In this document: positions 32,341 to 44,830 of the stretch, in pieces
Numbering within the stretch: position 1 is the first letter of the stretch
Layout: each line of letters begins with the position of its first letter
Source of the DNA: Ascarosepion bandense
Lineage: Eukaryota > Mollusca > Cephalopoda > Sepiida > Sepiidae
Assembly (NCBI GenBank): GCA_037127315.1
Contig: JBBBDQ010001688.1
Coordinates: forward strand, 607,001 to 671,000
DNA length: 64,000 nucleotides
Reading direction: 5' to 3'
Notes under the pieces: generated by a model
Database searches by the model: none
Seen by the model: the letters and a program-made list of their open reading frames with translations, nothing else
What the model was told of the DNA's origin: nothing
Position numbers and translations under genes: made by a program

Positions 32341-32345
32341 GTTAT

Positions 32346-32810
32346 GAATTAAACCCCTTTCATTTTTGCTTCTTTCGTTTTTAATACTTAACTGTAAATT
32401 TTACATCTCAATTTTTCTTTTCATTTTTATGTTAATTTATTTTATTTTATCTTATTTTTATTATGTAAAATTTGTTTGTAATTTTCCCTACATTTTTTAT
32501 GTACATGTAATATTTGAATATTTGAATACTCATGATTTACGCCCTTTTGAGTTCTCCTTGCATTTGATTATTTTCTATTTTTATTTTAATTTTAAACTCA
32601 ATCTTAGATTTTAGATTTTTATTTACATGTAACTGCAGAATATTTAGGTTTTTAATATTGTCATTAAAAAAGCAGTAACTCAACTTTATAAGATTGAATT
32701 CCCTTGAACATCGAGTGAACTTAAATTCAAATCTATTAAACTGTCAGTTTGAATTATGCACCTGATGATTGCATAATGCATAAAACACCGAGTTGTGGCA
32801 TAGACGTAGG

Positions 32811-32812
<2 letters not shown>
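32346..32812. other. No gene seen; very T-rich
   Basis: Low-complexity AT-rich DNA, no domains. Confidence 0.55.
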
Positions 32813-32857
<45 letters not shown>

Positions 32858-33051
32858 CTATCTATATATATATATATATATATATACAATACACCTCTAT
32901 TCATACATTGAGCACTGTTTTATGAACACCTGAATAATAATACTATACATATGTACACCATCATATGTATATTAATTAATTTATGTCACTATATATATAT
33001 ATTTATATATATATATATACTCTTAAGGTATGCTATTTTATCGGGTAAATG

Positions 33052-33103
<52 letters not shown>

Positions 33104-33249
33104 TAAGGTATGATATTTTATAGGGTAAATACTCAATTTATATATATATATATAATACAGCTCTGTTCATACATTGAGCACTGTTTTAACACCTGAATTA
33201 TAATACTATACGTATGTACAACCTCTTGATATGTATATTATTAATTTAC

Positions 33250-33288
<39 letters not shown>

Positions 33289-33290
33289 TG
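32813..33290. repeat. (TA)n cluster with an embedded ~260-bp tandem duplication
   Basis: At least six (ta)n runs. The segment ttcatacattgagcactgtt...atgtatatta at about 32,900-32,990 is repeated at about 33,166-33,245, and cttaaggtatg(c/a)tattttat at about 33,023 and 33,103. Confidence 0.85.
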
Positions 33291-33717
33291 CTCTCGTAGA
33301 GCATCAGAATGTTGTAGTATCTGTTGATATTTCTTTTTGAGATTACTAATAGATTTAATGTTCATTATGTCAAGTGTCTTAAGCATTCTAATGTTACTAA
33401 TACTGCCAGTATTCAGACTTTCAATTTTTCTTGTTACTCAATGTCTCAGTCAATTCGAGTGGATTTCCCTACTCATTTCCCTAATAATTCTGATCAACAT
33501 TCTTTTTTATTTAATTTGTTCCTTAACTCCCCTCATCGATCTTGTAGGGCATCACCACTCTATCCTCTTGACAATTCGGATCATACTGTGAAATATATAT
33601 TGATATTTCTTTTAGGTCACCTCTAAGAAAGGAACCTCTTATTCACAAGACTACTTTGTTACCAGCGAACTGTTTTGGATTCATTTCATAACTTTATTCA
33701 AGATGCCCCTTGGATTG

Positions 33718-34009
33718 TGTTGGGACGCCCGCGCCTATTCGGCTATAATGGACCATTCCATGACTATGTAAAGTAATGGTGGCATCTACGTAGGAGATTG
33801 TGCCGAGCAGCCGATCGACAAGTCAGTCGTAGACTTCCGGTGACGACCCGGAAGTACCCATCGCTCATACTACGTCTTACGACGGTTGAGACGATTAACC
33901 CTTATTCTTGTATTGGATACTAATAACCTTTGTAAATACTATTTTCACGGAATACAACAATTAACCTATTCCTGTTGTTGAGTTATTTATTCTTACTCAC
34001 GACATAACA
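33718..34009. mobile_element. Solo LTR inside the decayed LINE
   Basis: Starts tgttgggacgcccg, ends cgacataaca; interior contains a GC-rich promoter-like first half and the 3' part ttacggaatacaacaatt-like AT-rich end. Flanks gattg / ggctg are at best a decayed duplication. Confidence 0.7.
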
Positions 34010-34767
34010 GGCTGATATTCTTAACCTTTCTATTGAGAATTGGTTTACACGTGTTCTTTTTAAATTAAAACCGGCATTGATGTTTTTGTACGTTTCACTT
34101 TAATATCAAATAAAACGATATCTTTCTCCTTGGTTCACATCAGACTGTTCAGCCGCTACTTTTTTGTGAGTGTATCAGAGTTATAATTCCGAACACTACA
34201 GATACCTATTTGTGGCTACTCAAAATAATTGAAAATATGTCCTAAACGAGGATAAGTTTTTGTGTGCTGGTAGAATGAGGCACTGTATAGCCTGTGGTTT
34301 ATGTGATTAAAAAGCGACACTTATAATAGTGTTTTATATATGCGTAATTATTCCATCCCTCTTATCTTCACTCAATTTGAGGTGATAAAATCTTCTGCTG
34401 ATAAAGCAGATTGCTATGCTCATAAAATCTCTTTAAATTCCATTCTTGAGTCACTTGCCTAGCTTTCCACGTAGAACGGAGTCCTTACTGAATGATATGC
34501 ATACAAGCCCGACCATGAATTTTGCTATCATTTCTAGACAAGATTTTCATATAGCCTGTGCACTTGAGGATATCCTGCAATAATCCTTTAAAATGTTCCC
34601 TCTAACTCTACAATAAATGCTTAACTGTTTCTTGCTTTTCTTCTTGTTGGAAAACCTCCACCGCAGTTCAAGTTTTTAAGAACGAGGGCAAACTATCTGA
34701 TCCTTCTATCAGCCAATCGGCCTTCTAACTATTTTGGCAAAGTAATAGATGTGCGTGGTGGCGGAGG

Positions 34768-35085
34768 ATGTGCGTTGTGGTGCAGTGGACATCGACTCGG
34801 AACGTTACATCGGGATGCACAGTTCGAATTCTAGTTGAATTTCTTGCATTCACTTACGCACAAATACCCTTGGGAAAGGTATTAATCCGTCTCTTCCCTC
34901 CAGTTATGGGTTAAATAATAAAACAGATTGGGTTCTGTAGCCTTGGTCGGCAACTAGTCTACCGCAGAAAGCAATGGCAACCTACTGCGGGATAATATCC
35001 TGCCCAGTCAGTCATGTCTCTTTCGAGACATGATCGACCAAAGCGTGTATCACGTATGGCACTTAACTGACTGACTGAATATAAT
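34768..35085 (+). mobile_element. tRNA-derived SINE, full-length
   Basis: Head ggatgtgcgttgtggtgcag with B-box-like cagttcgaattctag, body gcagaaagcaatggcaacct and actgcgggataat, end cacttaactgactgactgaa. Serves as a good reference copy for the family here. Confidence 0.95.
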
Positions 35086-35109
35086 AGTTGAAAACATGAT
35101 TAAGGCTTC

Positions 35110-35392
35110 TACTGGTGATAAAGTGCGGGATCGGTTTTCTATTGTTGTGAAGTCATAAACTGATCCCCCACTAGTTAAGACTTAATAATAGAATACATCT
35201 CTTCCCTCTCTAGCTATGAGTCAAATAACAGGGCAGATTGGGTTCTATAGCGTTGGCTGGCAACCAGTCTAACGTAGAAGGCAATAGCAACCTACTGCGA
35301 GATAATCTTCTGCCCAGTCAGTCATGTCTCTTTCGAGACATCATCGTCTAAAGCGTGTATCACGTACGGTACTTAACTGACTAACTGACTAA
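35110..35392 (+). mobile_element. SINE with a different head, same body
   Basis: The 3' two thirds match the SINE body. The head (cataaactgatcccccactag, ttaagacttaataatag) is not the common tRNA-like head but matches the antisense copies at 55.76-55.86 and 58.88-58.97 kb, so it defines a second subfamily. Confidence 0.8.
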
Positions 35393-35775
35393 ATGATCCG
35401 GTTTACTCTGAAGTGCTTAAACATATCACATTGCAAGATCTTCATTCAGATAAGCAAAATGGCTTTCCCATCTTTAGGTTTACTTCTGATGTGTTAATGA
35501 ATATTACCGAGAGAGTTTATTAAGCTTTAGATAATAATGGTAAGCTCGAGCTGTGGCTTTGAATGTCTCGAGGACATTTTACAGGGTTTGGCTTGCAGGT
35601 CTACTTCACAAGTCTTTCTTATCAAATTGTGAATGTCCTGGGCATGACGATAAACTGCATTCGGCAGCAAGGCCTCTGATTAGGAGGTTGTGAGCAGCAT
35701 GGAACTACTTCTTAATTGCTGTTGTTCCCAGGTCCATTCTAACCCGGAGTGGTAGCACCTGTTAGGGTCCCAGCT

Positions 35776-36270
35776 ATGGGTAAATAGTTAACCCTCCAAA
35801 CTGGGGTCAAAACAAAATGAAAGTATAAAAATACACTTTTATAGAAATATATACATAAAAATAGACTTTTATAAAAAAAAAATATATGCACTTTTGAAGG
35901 GACAATGTTACCAACAATACATTTTTGAAAACAAATTATTATCATAACACATTTTTGAAAGAAAAAAAAATTATGCTAAGCAAAACATTTTTTAATACAA
36001 AACTAGAAAACATTTTCAGTTTTCTAAAATAAAAACAAAACTAAAATTTCATCAAAATCTGACTAAATCAACCTTCTCACTATAACTGAACATTAAAAAA
36101 ATATCTTTAAAACTCCCTTTGGGCATTAATTAACCTACAGAGGCTGATATGCCGTTAAACAAAACTTAACCTAAAACTCAAATTGTGAAATGAAAGTTGC
36201 CTTTAATGGTCAGTTTTCTAGATCCTGAATATAAATGTAGGTGTTTCTAGGGGTTTTATCCTTGGTTTTA
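35776..36270. other. Unidentified ~500-bp insert in the LINE
   Basis: LINE coding similarity stops near 35,775 and resumes near 36,280. The insert is A-rich, contains several acattttt/gaaa(a)caa motifs and no coding frame. Confidence 0.45.
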
Positions 36271-37095
36271 CGTTGTTTCTAATTTTCCTCAAGAACATTC
36301 CTGATGTCTTCAGTTCTCCACTCGATATCTATGCTCATCATACATCTGTTTATTCCTGTCTTAAACGTAAGTCTGATCAGTTCGATAAAGTCAAATTGAC
36401 AGAAGATCTAAAAAAAAGACCTACAGTCTGTTGTTAATTGGAGTAAAGCGCGGCATGTTCATTTTAACGCCTCAAAAACGAAACTGAACGCTTTTAGTCA
36501 TTTGAGAAAAACCCTTTTTACTTTCAGTCAGCATGGCTGATGCTAACCACCAGGAGAGTGACTCTTTTCAGCTGACATGAATTGAATCCATTCCTAAGTT
36601 AGCAGCTAAGATATTTAGTTCACAGTGAACAACTTTTCTTCTCTAGAAGCAATCTTATAAATATAAAGTCTACCATCCGTTCATGCTTTGAATATTGCTG
36701 TCACCTCTAGTCTGGTACTTTTGCTATATAATTAGAGATTCTTGAAAAATCCAGACAAAAATCTGCAATGTTTTTGGCCCTGACTGATAACCTCGGTTTC
36801 ACTAACTCCCACCACCACTCTAATGTAGTTTCCCTGTGTCTTTCCTGTAAATTATTTCATAGAAATTGTTCTGATGAATTTTACTTTATGATGCCGCGAT
36901 TTTATGAATTCAAGCGTAGTACTAGATTGGCGGTTCAGTCTCATCAATTTAGAGTTGAAATCATGTGATGTAAGTTCTATGCTAACAATTTCTTCTCGTT
37001 TATGAAACTCTCTGTGATGTCTTGCTTTCTTGCCAATTTTGATCTGCAAAAAAATAATGTCAATCGCTATCTTCTGTCTTCTTAATTATGGAGAT

Positions 37096-38395
37096 ATTAT
37101 TTCCCTCTCAACTTAACTGTACTTCTTTTTTGGTTGTTGTTCATGGGTTGGTGGAAAAGGTTTTTTTTTAAATCCCTTTTAGTTACTTGACCTAGCTATT
37201 CAGAAAACTACTTGACTACTTATGAAAATGTTGACTAGCCACTTACTAAACATTAAAGAAAGACATTTGTGAATTGTTCAAACACCCTACAGTACTAATA
37301 GAGGTTTGCACAAGGTTTTTCCTACTCGCCACGAAGGCAGATTCGACACAATTCCTAAACCATTCTACGCATTAAACATAGGTAGAAATAAAAAACAAAT
37401 AATCCATTTACTACTGTATTTTCTTTTGGGAAGCCACAGGCGTCAAAGATTGACTCAATGACCTTTGAAATGTTATCAGTAGGTTCAACATATGAAAGTC
37501 GTACCCTTAAAACTTTTACATCTCTGTTTCCGAAAGAATACCAGAAATTCCTTCTTCTTTTTTTTTTTTTTTTTTGCCAGTATCGAATATCGATAGGCTG
37601 GCATTTTCAGGATAATTGAGATAAGGTTGTCATAGGCTTTATTTGAGAAGGAAATTATATAAAATTAATGGCAATGGGAGAAAGGAAAATTTCGCGTGAC
37701 GGAAGAAGGATAGGAAACAGAAAGACTGCGAAAACGAAAATTTGCATGTTGGGATTTAGGGTTGCTTCACAGGGACTCTGATTGGAGAACGCGGTGGCAA
37801 GAAACGCCTTAAAATTACTTGGGTTAGTGGGTGGTAGCCGAGCGAGTTGAGGTCTCTCTGACCCGATTAACGAAGTCTTTGTATAACCTGTTCCTCGTAT
37901 CGATCGAGCTGGTTATTCCGACAACTTACACCTTTGGAAAAGACGTGGACGTTTGAGCAAAATGGAAAAACAAGATGAAGTATGTTAGCAAAGGGGAGGT
38001 GTGGGTTCTACGTGAGGCTGCGGGCGAGCCGGGAGGATATATTAGGCAAAAACGGGTCTGTAGACGCGTAGGTAAAAGCGGCCTCTGATAGATGTACAAA
38101 GTATTGCTGAAAAAAATTTTCAACCGGAACCACTCCATAATATTTTTAATTCTCCTCTTGTACGAGCCGAGAAATTTTCATGTCACCCGACAACCACCAC
38201 TGACACACCATAGTATTCATAGTTTCTATCAGTAAAAAATGTAAAAAATAATAATAAAGAGTTTTCTATTGCGTATTCAGGTTATTTTTTTTAAGTGCGT
38301 TGGGAACTTTTTACAGACCTGGTAGTTATTTACTAAGAGCAGATGTCTCTGGAAAAGGGTTACATGTTCATTGTGTCCATAATGATCATATCTTA
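37096..38395. other. No gene seen
   Basis: Contains a poly-T run near 37,558-37,575. The stretch 37,800-37,930 is less AT-rich (gtggtagccgagcgagttga) and may be an old tRNA-like retroposon head, but I cannot confirm it. Confidence 0.45.
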
Positions 38396-38397
38396 CC

Positions 38398-39130
38398 TTA
38401 TATTTGCATGGCATAAGGCCAGTTTAGTGGAGTTCCCGGTGAAGATCGAAATCACTATACAAGCGATCTGGTTTAAGTGAAAAGCTTTTTAACAATCATT
38501 CTCGGCCAAGCTATTTAGTTCTGTATATTGCTATTTTCTTTTTCACCAGTTTAGTCTGGTACAAGGCCGCGATATTTAATTACCATTGATCTATTCATTA
38601 TTAAATTTAATGCAATGATCTGCTAGACGAGATTAAAATCATTCTACTGCACGCCCTGTGAATAGCTTAACCAAGTTTGGCACAAGACTGCGAGAGAAAG
38701 GAAGCTACAGAAAATAAACTGATAAATATCAACTAAAGTAGCTTGTTAACCATCACACCAGATCATTTACTCTTGGAATATTTAGCAAGTGTGTTCTTTT
38801 CTAACTCTGGTTCAATAATAATATAGTAGTACACCCAGTGTGGATCGAAATCACTCTGATTGCATCTGTGAGACGAGCTTGTTAACTTTCGCTCTAGACT
38901 TCATAAGAATGAAACCAATAGTTAAGATTAACATGGCAAAAGGCCATAATTTCTGTGCATCAAACGAGGATCAAAGTCACTCAGCTAGCTTCTGCGAGAC
39001 CAGCTTGTTAAGCTTCTCTCTAGATTATTGATGAGAAGAAAATCAAGTAAATATTTAAGATTAACATGGCAAAAGGCCAGAATTTTAGCGTACCAGCTAG
39101 GATCGAATTCACAATTATACTGTACGGTGA
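38398..39130 (+). repeat. Degenerate dispersed repeat, several partial units
   Basis: Recurring blocks catggcaaaaggcc, gtggatcgaaatcact and cgagacgagcttgttaa occur near 38,406/38,436, 38,840/38,873, 38,934/38,966/38,996 and 39,065/39,100. Related sequence on the minus strand is at 44,665-44,830 and 47,893-48,050. It may be an old SINE family; class unknown. Confidence 0.55.
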
Positions 39131-39239
39131 AACTGGCTCCAAAAATTAGATTTTACCAGAACAATCCATTTCCATCTATTTTTATATAGTTAAGCAACGT
39201 CGAGTCATGTCAGTACTTAGATGGTTGATCGCTTGGTTC

Positions 39240-39425
39240 AATAAGCTTTGATGTGCGGATAGTGCAATACATAATGGCTCGGAAACGTTTATCGGAGAGA
39301 CGAGTTCCAAATCCACTTGGATTCGTTATATACACTTACGCGCTTATACCTTTGGGAAAAGTATAGACACACTTCTTCTTCTCCCACCTATGGGTTAATT
39401 AGTAAGAATTGTATCACGGAAACAT
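39240..39425 (+). mobile_element. Degenerate tRNA-derived SINE
   Basis: B-box-like gagttccaaatccac, body ccacctatgggttaatta; truncated before the central body block. Confidence 0.6.
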
Positions 39426-39572
39426 TATTACCTCTTCCCTCCAAAAAAAAATAGGAAAGGAAAATAAATATATAAAAATTTAGATTTTGGAAGTAAATCA
39501 CCCATAGATATTGATATATCGCTAAAACTAAAAGCAACCAAACGAATAAAGAATATCGTTAATCTAGATAAG

Positions 39573-39866
39573 TGTTATGGTGACCTTCTGGGAGGAATGG
39601 ACTTTTCCTCTTACTATATGTAATTTCCGGCGTGACTTCTGAGAGGCAGTTAAGTACAGCAGTTAAAGACGACAGCTAGTGCGCAGTTGAAGCCAGCTAC
39701 AAGTTTAGGCAATAAGCAGCGTAACTGTACCGTTCGAGCTTACTTATTTCTATTTACTTATTACTAACACTTACTTTGTATCTATGTTCTTGTTATACTA
39801 ATACACTATTTTGAACCTACTTTCTGTTTTCCATGTTTTACTTCCGACCAAACCGGTCACTACAAC
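39573..39866 (+). mobile_element. LTR of a Gypsy-type element with short leader
   Basis: Begins tgttatggtgacc and ends ggtcactacaac, inverted-complement ends. It is followed by a leader containing ttgcgacgaagatttgc and acaaattggcgacgaagatt (39,900-39,960), the primer-binding-site style also used by the 27.5-31.9 kb element. No gag or pol follows, so only the 5' end survives. Confidence 0.7.
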
Positions 39867-39979
39867 TTTGCGGCAAAGTTTCTCCACAACGACACCCCAA
39901 CAAATTTGCGACGAAGATTTGCGTTAAGATTTGCCACAACAAATTGGCGACGAAGATTCACAACAATAAGAAACATGAT

Positions 39980-40178
39980 AGGTTCAAGGATAAAAATGTC
40001 CTAGGGAAATCTGGCATTAATTTGAAATGATCTAGAGGTGTGGCCTTTCACCTTGACTTGTATGATTTTTTAAGGATTGGGATAAATAAAATATTCGACC
40101 AGAGACACGATAGACTTGTGAAGAAAGCAAGGATTCTAAATTGAATTCTAACAAAAAGTGAAATGGTTTAATCCATCT
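39980..40178. other. No gene seen
   Basis: AT-rich sequence between the LTR leader and the LINE fragment. Confidence 0.5.
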
Positions 40179-40179
40179 A

Positions 40180-40812
40180 GTGGTTCTACAGAAGGATGCG
40201 GAGGATGTCACGAACCGAACATGTCAGCAACTACGAGCTTTTTGGAGAGAATGCAAATGAAAAGGAAACTTATATTTGGCATCAGGAAGAGAAGGCTGGG
40301 GGTTTGAGGAAACGTAATGAGAATGCGCGTTGTGGTGCAGTAAATATAGGAACGGAATGAGCAATCGGGGAGCTGAGTTCGAATTCCAGATGACTTCGTT
40401 GCATTCAATTACACGCAAATACCCTTGGGAAAGGTATTAGTCCGTCTCTTCTCTCCAGTTATGGGTTAAATAACAGGACAGATTGGGTTCGATAGCCTTG
40501 GCTGGCGACCAATCTAGCGCAGAAAGTAATGGCAACCTACTGTGATATAATCTTCTGCACAGTCTGCTCAGTCACTCTTTTGAGACATGATCGCCTAAGC
40601 ATGTATTACGTATGACGCTTAACTGAATGAGGAAGGAGGGCTTGGAAAAACTTATACTCACAGGACGGATAGAGGAAAGTGGAGACAGGTAGAAGCAGCG
40701 TGGGACCTGTTGATAGGCTTGAGTAGGTGAATTAATAAGGGAAAAATATTAACAGGGATAAAGGCAAGTGAAAATTCATTATCGCCTATGTCCTGAAGAA
40801 GTATTCCTGTGG
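40180..40812 (+). mobile_element. RTE LINE 3' fragment split by a SINE
   Basis: gtggttctacagaaggatgc through aggaagagaaggctggg (40,180-40,315) and aatgaggaaggagggcttgg through cctatgtcctgaagaag (40,626-40,803) are contiguous in the intact-like copy at 9.5-9.85 kb. Both ends are diverged and non-coding now. Confidence 0.85.
40322..40625 (+). mobile_element. tRNA-derived SINE with target-site duplication
   Basis: Head aatgcgcgttgtggtgcagt, B-box-like gagttcgaattccag, end cgcttaactg. The direct repeat aatgag flanks it (40,316-40,321 and 40,626-40,631) and the host LINE sequence confirms the empty site. Confidence 0.9.
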
Positions 40813-40892
40813 GGGTCATATATCCTCATACAATGAAATAAATGATTTTTTGATTATTTTTTCTATTATTATTTAATATACGGTACCTTACC

Positions 40893-40900
<8 letters not shown>

Positions 40901-40965
<65 letters not shown>
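40901..40965. repeat. (TA)n microsatellite
   Basis: About 65 bp of ta. Confidence 0.95.
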
Positions 40966-40967
<2 letters not shown>

Positions 40968-41013
40968 CGAAGGAATATTTGAATAAGTACAGCAAGTAAT
41001 GTACGTATATTAA

Positions 41014-41275
41014 GGATGTGCGCTGTGGTGCAGTCGAACGAGAAGTTGGTGAACCGAGTTCGAATTCCAGTTTAATTCATTACGTACGCGCAAATACCCT
41101 TGGTAAAGATATTCATCTCTTTTCTCCAACTCTAGGTTAAATAGCAGGACAGATTAGATTCTACAGCAGAAAATAATGGCAGCCTGCTGTGGGAAAATCG
41201 TCTGCCCAGTCAGTCATGTCTCTTTCGAGACATCATCACCCAATCGTGTATCACGTATGGCATTTAACTGACAGT
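41014..41275 (+). mobile_element. tRNA-derived SINE
   Basis: Head ggatgtgcgctgtggtgcag, B-box-like gagttcgaattccag, end tatcacgtatggcatttaac. It lacks about 25 bp of the head-body junction region and part of the central body. Confidence 0.9.
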
Positions 41276-41279
41276 AATT

Positions 41280-42183
41280 AATGCTTGCAAAAATAAAAAC
41301 AACATTATTTGTGAAAATATAAGAAATAAAATGGTTACTAATCATAGTGAAAGAAAGTAATAAAGTGTAGAAAATATCTGCAAATTAAAATAGGGAAATT
41401 TAAAGCGATTTTTAAAAATGCCTCCCAGATAAAAGATTTGTTGGTTGAAATTATCTTGCTTGACTATTTTAACATTTGGTCAAATACGAGATGACATTTC
41501 CAAAGATGTTAAATCTGCATATATGAGGATTGGTCGAAAAGAGACTGTCTATAAAGGAGTGATGCCTCAGCTGTGAAATATTGCATGCATTAATTTCAAC
41601 TCTTCCTAAAATAACTGCATTGTTTCTTTCTAAATAAACTGACATCCGACTGTTCACAGAAGACTGTCCATCCTGTTGGTCAAAAACAGCATCAAGAGTA
41701 GACACGACGCCATCATCAGTGTCAAGTGTTTTTCCTCTTGGAGAACAGATGATAGTCAAATCAGGGAACTTGGGAAAATAGAGAGGGGGATCAACCAGTT
41801 ATAAGCTACAGTCACGGACAGCAGGCCTTGAAATTTAAGCATTGTTTTCATTAAACAAGGCCGATTTCGTCAGATTTCAAGGCTGTTTCGTCTAAATAGC
41901 CTTTCGTAATTGCCACAGCATGTTGGCGTAGATGGTGCGGCCCCTTAGAAAAACGCCTTTTGTATTCAAAGAAATTGAGATTATCACCTTCGCTGCAAAT
42001 GGATGATGAGAAAATTTCATAGAAGTATTGAATCCATTGATAGCTTTCCTGTCAAGAAATTTGTCTGTGTCGCACTAGAGAATAGTTTCTCTCTTGAATG
42101 TGTCTTACATTTTTATAGGTATTACATGCGTCCATGATTTGAATATTACTGCCACTGCATCTTAGTTCCATAAAGCACAGGTT
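41280..42183. other. Unassigned stretch with one modest open frame
   Basis: A minus-strand frame of 96 codons (41,759-41,469) has balanced composition (DDGVVSTLDAVFDQQDGQ, VEINACNISQLRHH) but no family I recognise. Sequence upstream to about 42,000 also reads partly protein-like on the minus strand, with stops. It could be a decayed gene or unknown element. No support beyond composition. Confidence 0.25.
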
Positions 42184-43195
<1,012 letters not shown>

Positions 43196-43199
43196 TAAC

Positions 43200-43526
43200 A
43201 GCAATACTATCGCCAGGTTCTGACTCCACCCACGTCTACTGAACAGGTAAAGAGGCTCATCCCTTGTTTCCTGTTTAGGATGTGGTTTCTGGCTTTCTCT
43301 TTTCCAATCTTTTCACTCTTTTCTTTTTTTTTTTCAATTGGAGTAGATAGACTAATCTATCGGCCGGTTCACACTCCACCCACGTCTATTGAACAGGTGA
43401 AGAGGCTCATCCCTTGTTTCCTGTTTAGGATGTGGTTTCCGGCTTTCTCTTTTCCAATCTTTTCACTCTTACGTATCCCCCTGCGCATCAGTGGCGTTAC
43501 CGCCTTGCTCAGGGTGATATGATTAA
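43200..43526 (+). mobile_element. LINE 3' UTR: doubled unit plus conserved terminal block
   Basis: Two tandem copies of a unit with actccacccacgtctattg, gaacaggtgaagaggctcat and tttaggatgtggtttccggc (from about 43,211 and 43,370). Only the second is followed by the terminal block ctgcgcatcagtggcgttac and cgccttgctcagggtgatat, then (ta)n. A one-unit version is at 57,415-57,610 and 60,534-60,728. Confidence 0.8.
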
Positions 43527-43674
43527 ATATATATATATATATATATACTTAAAATACCCGTGACTATTCGCTTTTCTCCTCTTTGAAATTTTTAATTAAA
43601 GCTTTTGTATCATTTAATTGGCAACTTTGAATGCTGAGAAATTAGTCAAAAGTATGAATGAAGATGACATACCG

Positions 43675-44662
43675 CAGTGATTGAAATAAAGGGCTGAGTT
43701 CGAAATTCCTAGCCTCTGAAGAAGGTCGGAGCGTACAACGGCCGAAACGTCGTACAAATGGCGACGAAGATGAGGACAATAGTCCGAATAATGTAAATAC
43801 TGTAAATACTACCTCATCTCAGAAATATAGCCAAATAAAATGATGTATTATTAAACGTCAGACAAATGACAACGAAGATGAGGACAATAGTCCGAATAAT
43901 GTAAATACTTTAAATATTACCTCATCTCAAAAATATTGATAAATAGTCTGAATAATGTCAATACTGTAAATACTACCTCATCTCAGAAATATAGACAAAT
44001 AGAATGATCTATCATTAAACGTCGTACAAATGGTAACAAACATGAGGACAATAGTCCGAATAATGTAAATACTGTAAATACTACCTCATCTCAAAAATAT
44101 TGATAAATAGTCTGAATAATGTCAATACTGTAAATACTACCTCATCTCAGAAATATAGACAAATAGAATGATCTATCATTAAACGTCGTACAAATGGCAA
44201 CAAACATGAGGACAATAGTCCGAATAATGTAAATACTGTAAATACTACCTCATCTCAAAAATATTGATAAATAGTCTGAATAATGTCAATACTGTAAATA
44301 CTACCTCATCTCAGAAATATAGACAAATAGTCCGAATAATGTAAATTCTGTAAATACTACCTCAACTCAGAAATATGAACAGTCTGAATAATGTCAATAC
44401 TGTAAATACTACCTCATCTCAGAAATATAAACAAATAGAATGAACTATTATTAAACATCGTACAAATGGCAACAAAGATGAGAACAATAGTCCGGATAAT
44501 GTAAATACTGTAAATACTACCTCATCCCAGAAATGTAGACAAATAGAAAGATCTATTATTAAATGTCGTACAAATGTTAAAAAAGATGAGGACAATAGTC
44601 CGAATAATGTAAATACTGTAAATACTACCTCATCTCAGAAATATAGACAAATACTAAATTTA
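43675..44662 (+). repeat. Tandem array built from a Penelope-type tail
   Basis: The first unit is the full tail with ctgaaga (43,716-43,722), ggtc/ggcc pair (43,724-43,727, 43,740-43,743) and gaaac (43,744-43,748). After it two sub-blocks alternate many times: agtccgaataatgtaaatac + ctcatctcagaaatatag, and agaatgatctatcattaaac + gtcgtacaaatgg. The alternating pattern repeats at about 165 bp in the middle. Later units lack the ctgaaga part, so only the distal tail was amplified. Confidence 0.9.
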
Positions 44663-44664
44663 AG

Positions 44665-44830
44665 CTCATATTTAAACTCAGCTGAGCACCACGGCATGTT
44701 TTACTAGTTATCAAGCTCGTCTCGCTAAAACCTATTACAAATGAGTAGTGAGTTAGATCTTCAGTGGGTACTCCATATCCTCGGCCCTGTGCGATGCTTT
44801 GAAAATTCGCAATAGGACGGGTCTTATCAA
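44665..44830 (-). repeat. Dispersed repeat related to 38.4-39.1 kb
   Basis: Minus strand: gcacagggccgaggatatgg, cccactgaagatctaactca and cgagacgagcttgataact. A second minus copy is at 47,893-48,050. Confidence 0.55.

Larger units (their letters stand above)
33320..37095 (+). pseudogene. Jockey/CR1-like LINE, decayed and split by four insertions
   Basis: Ordered traces of one element: endonuclease end FLFNLFLNSPHRSCRASPLY and DNSDH (33,490-33,600); linker IKSSADKADCYAHKISLNS (34,390-34,450); RT entry with DPSISQ (34,690-34,740); VWHAGLLHKSF (35,585-35,620); a YAHH-like remnant of the YADD box and VNWSKARHVHFNASKTKLNAF (36,330-36,500); RSCFEYCCHL and SNVVSLCL (36,690-36,860); C-terminal FYEFKRSTRLAVQSHQFRVE (36,900-36,965). 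Stops are frequent. Interruptions: solo LTR 33,718-34,009, SINEs 34,768-35,392, unknown insert about 35,776-36,270. Confidence 0.75.

Noticed and set aside
34768..34860. tRNA gene suggested by A-box and B-box-like sequences
   Set aside because: The sequence does not fold as a complete tRNA and is followed by the SINE body found in many copies.
38398..39130. Possible clustered RNA genes because of repeated atcgaaatcact blocks
   Set aside because: Units are diverged, partial and also occur on the other strand at 44.7 and 47.9 kb; a dispersed repeat explains them better.
41469..41759. 96-codon minus-strand frame with balanced composition
   Set aside because: No recognisable family, no neighbours or splice evidence; kept only as an unassigned stretch.
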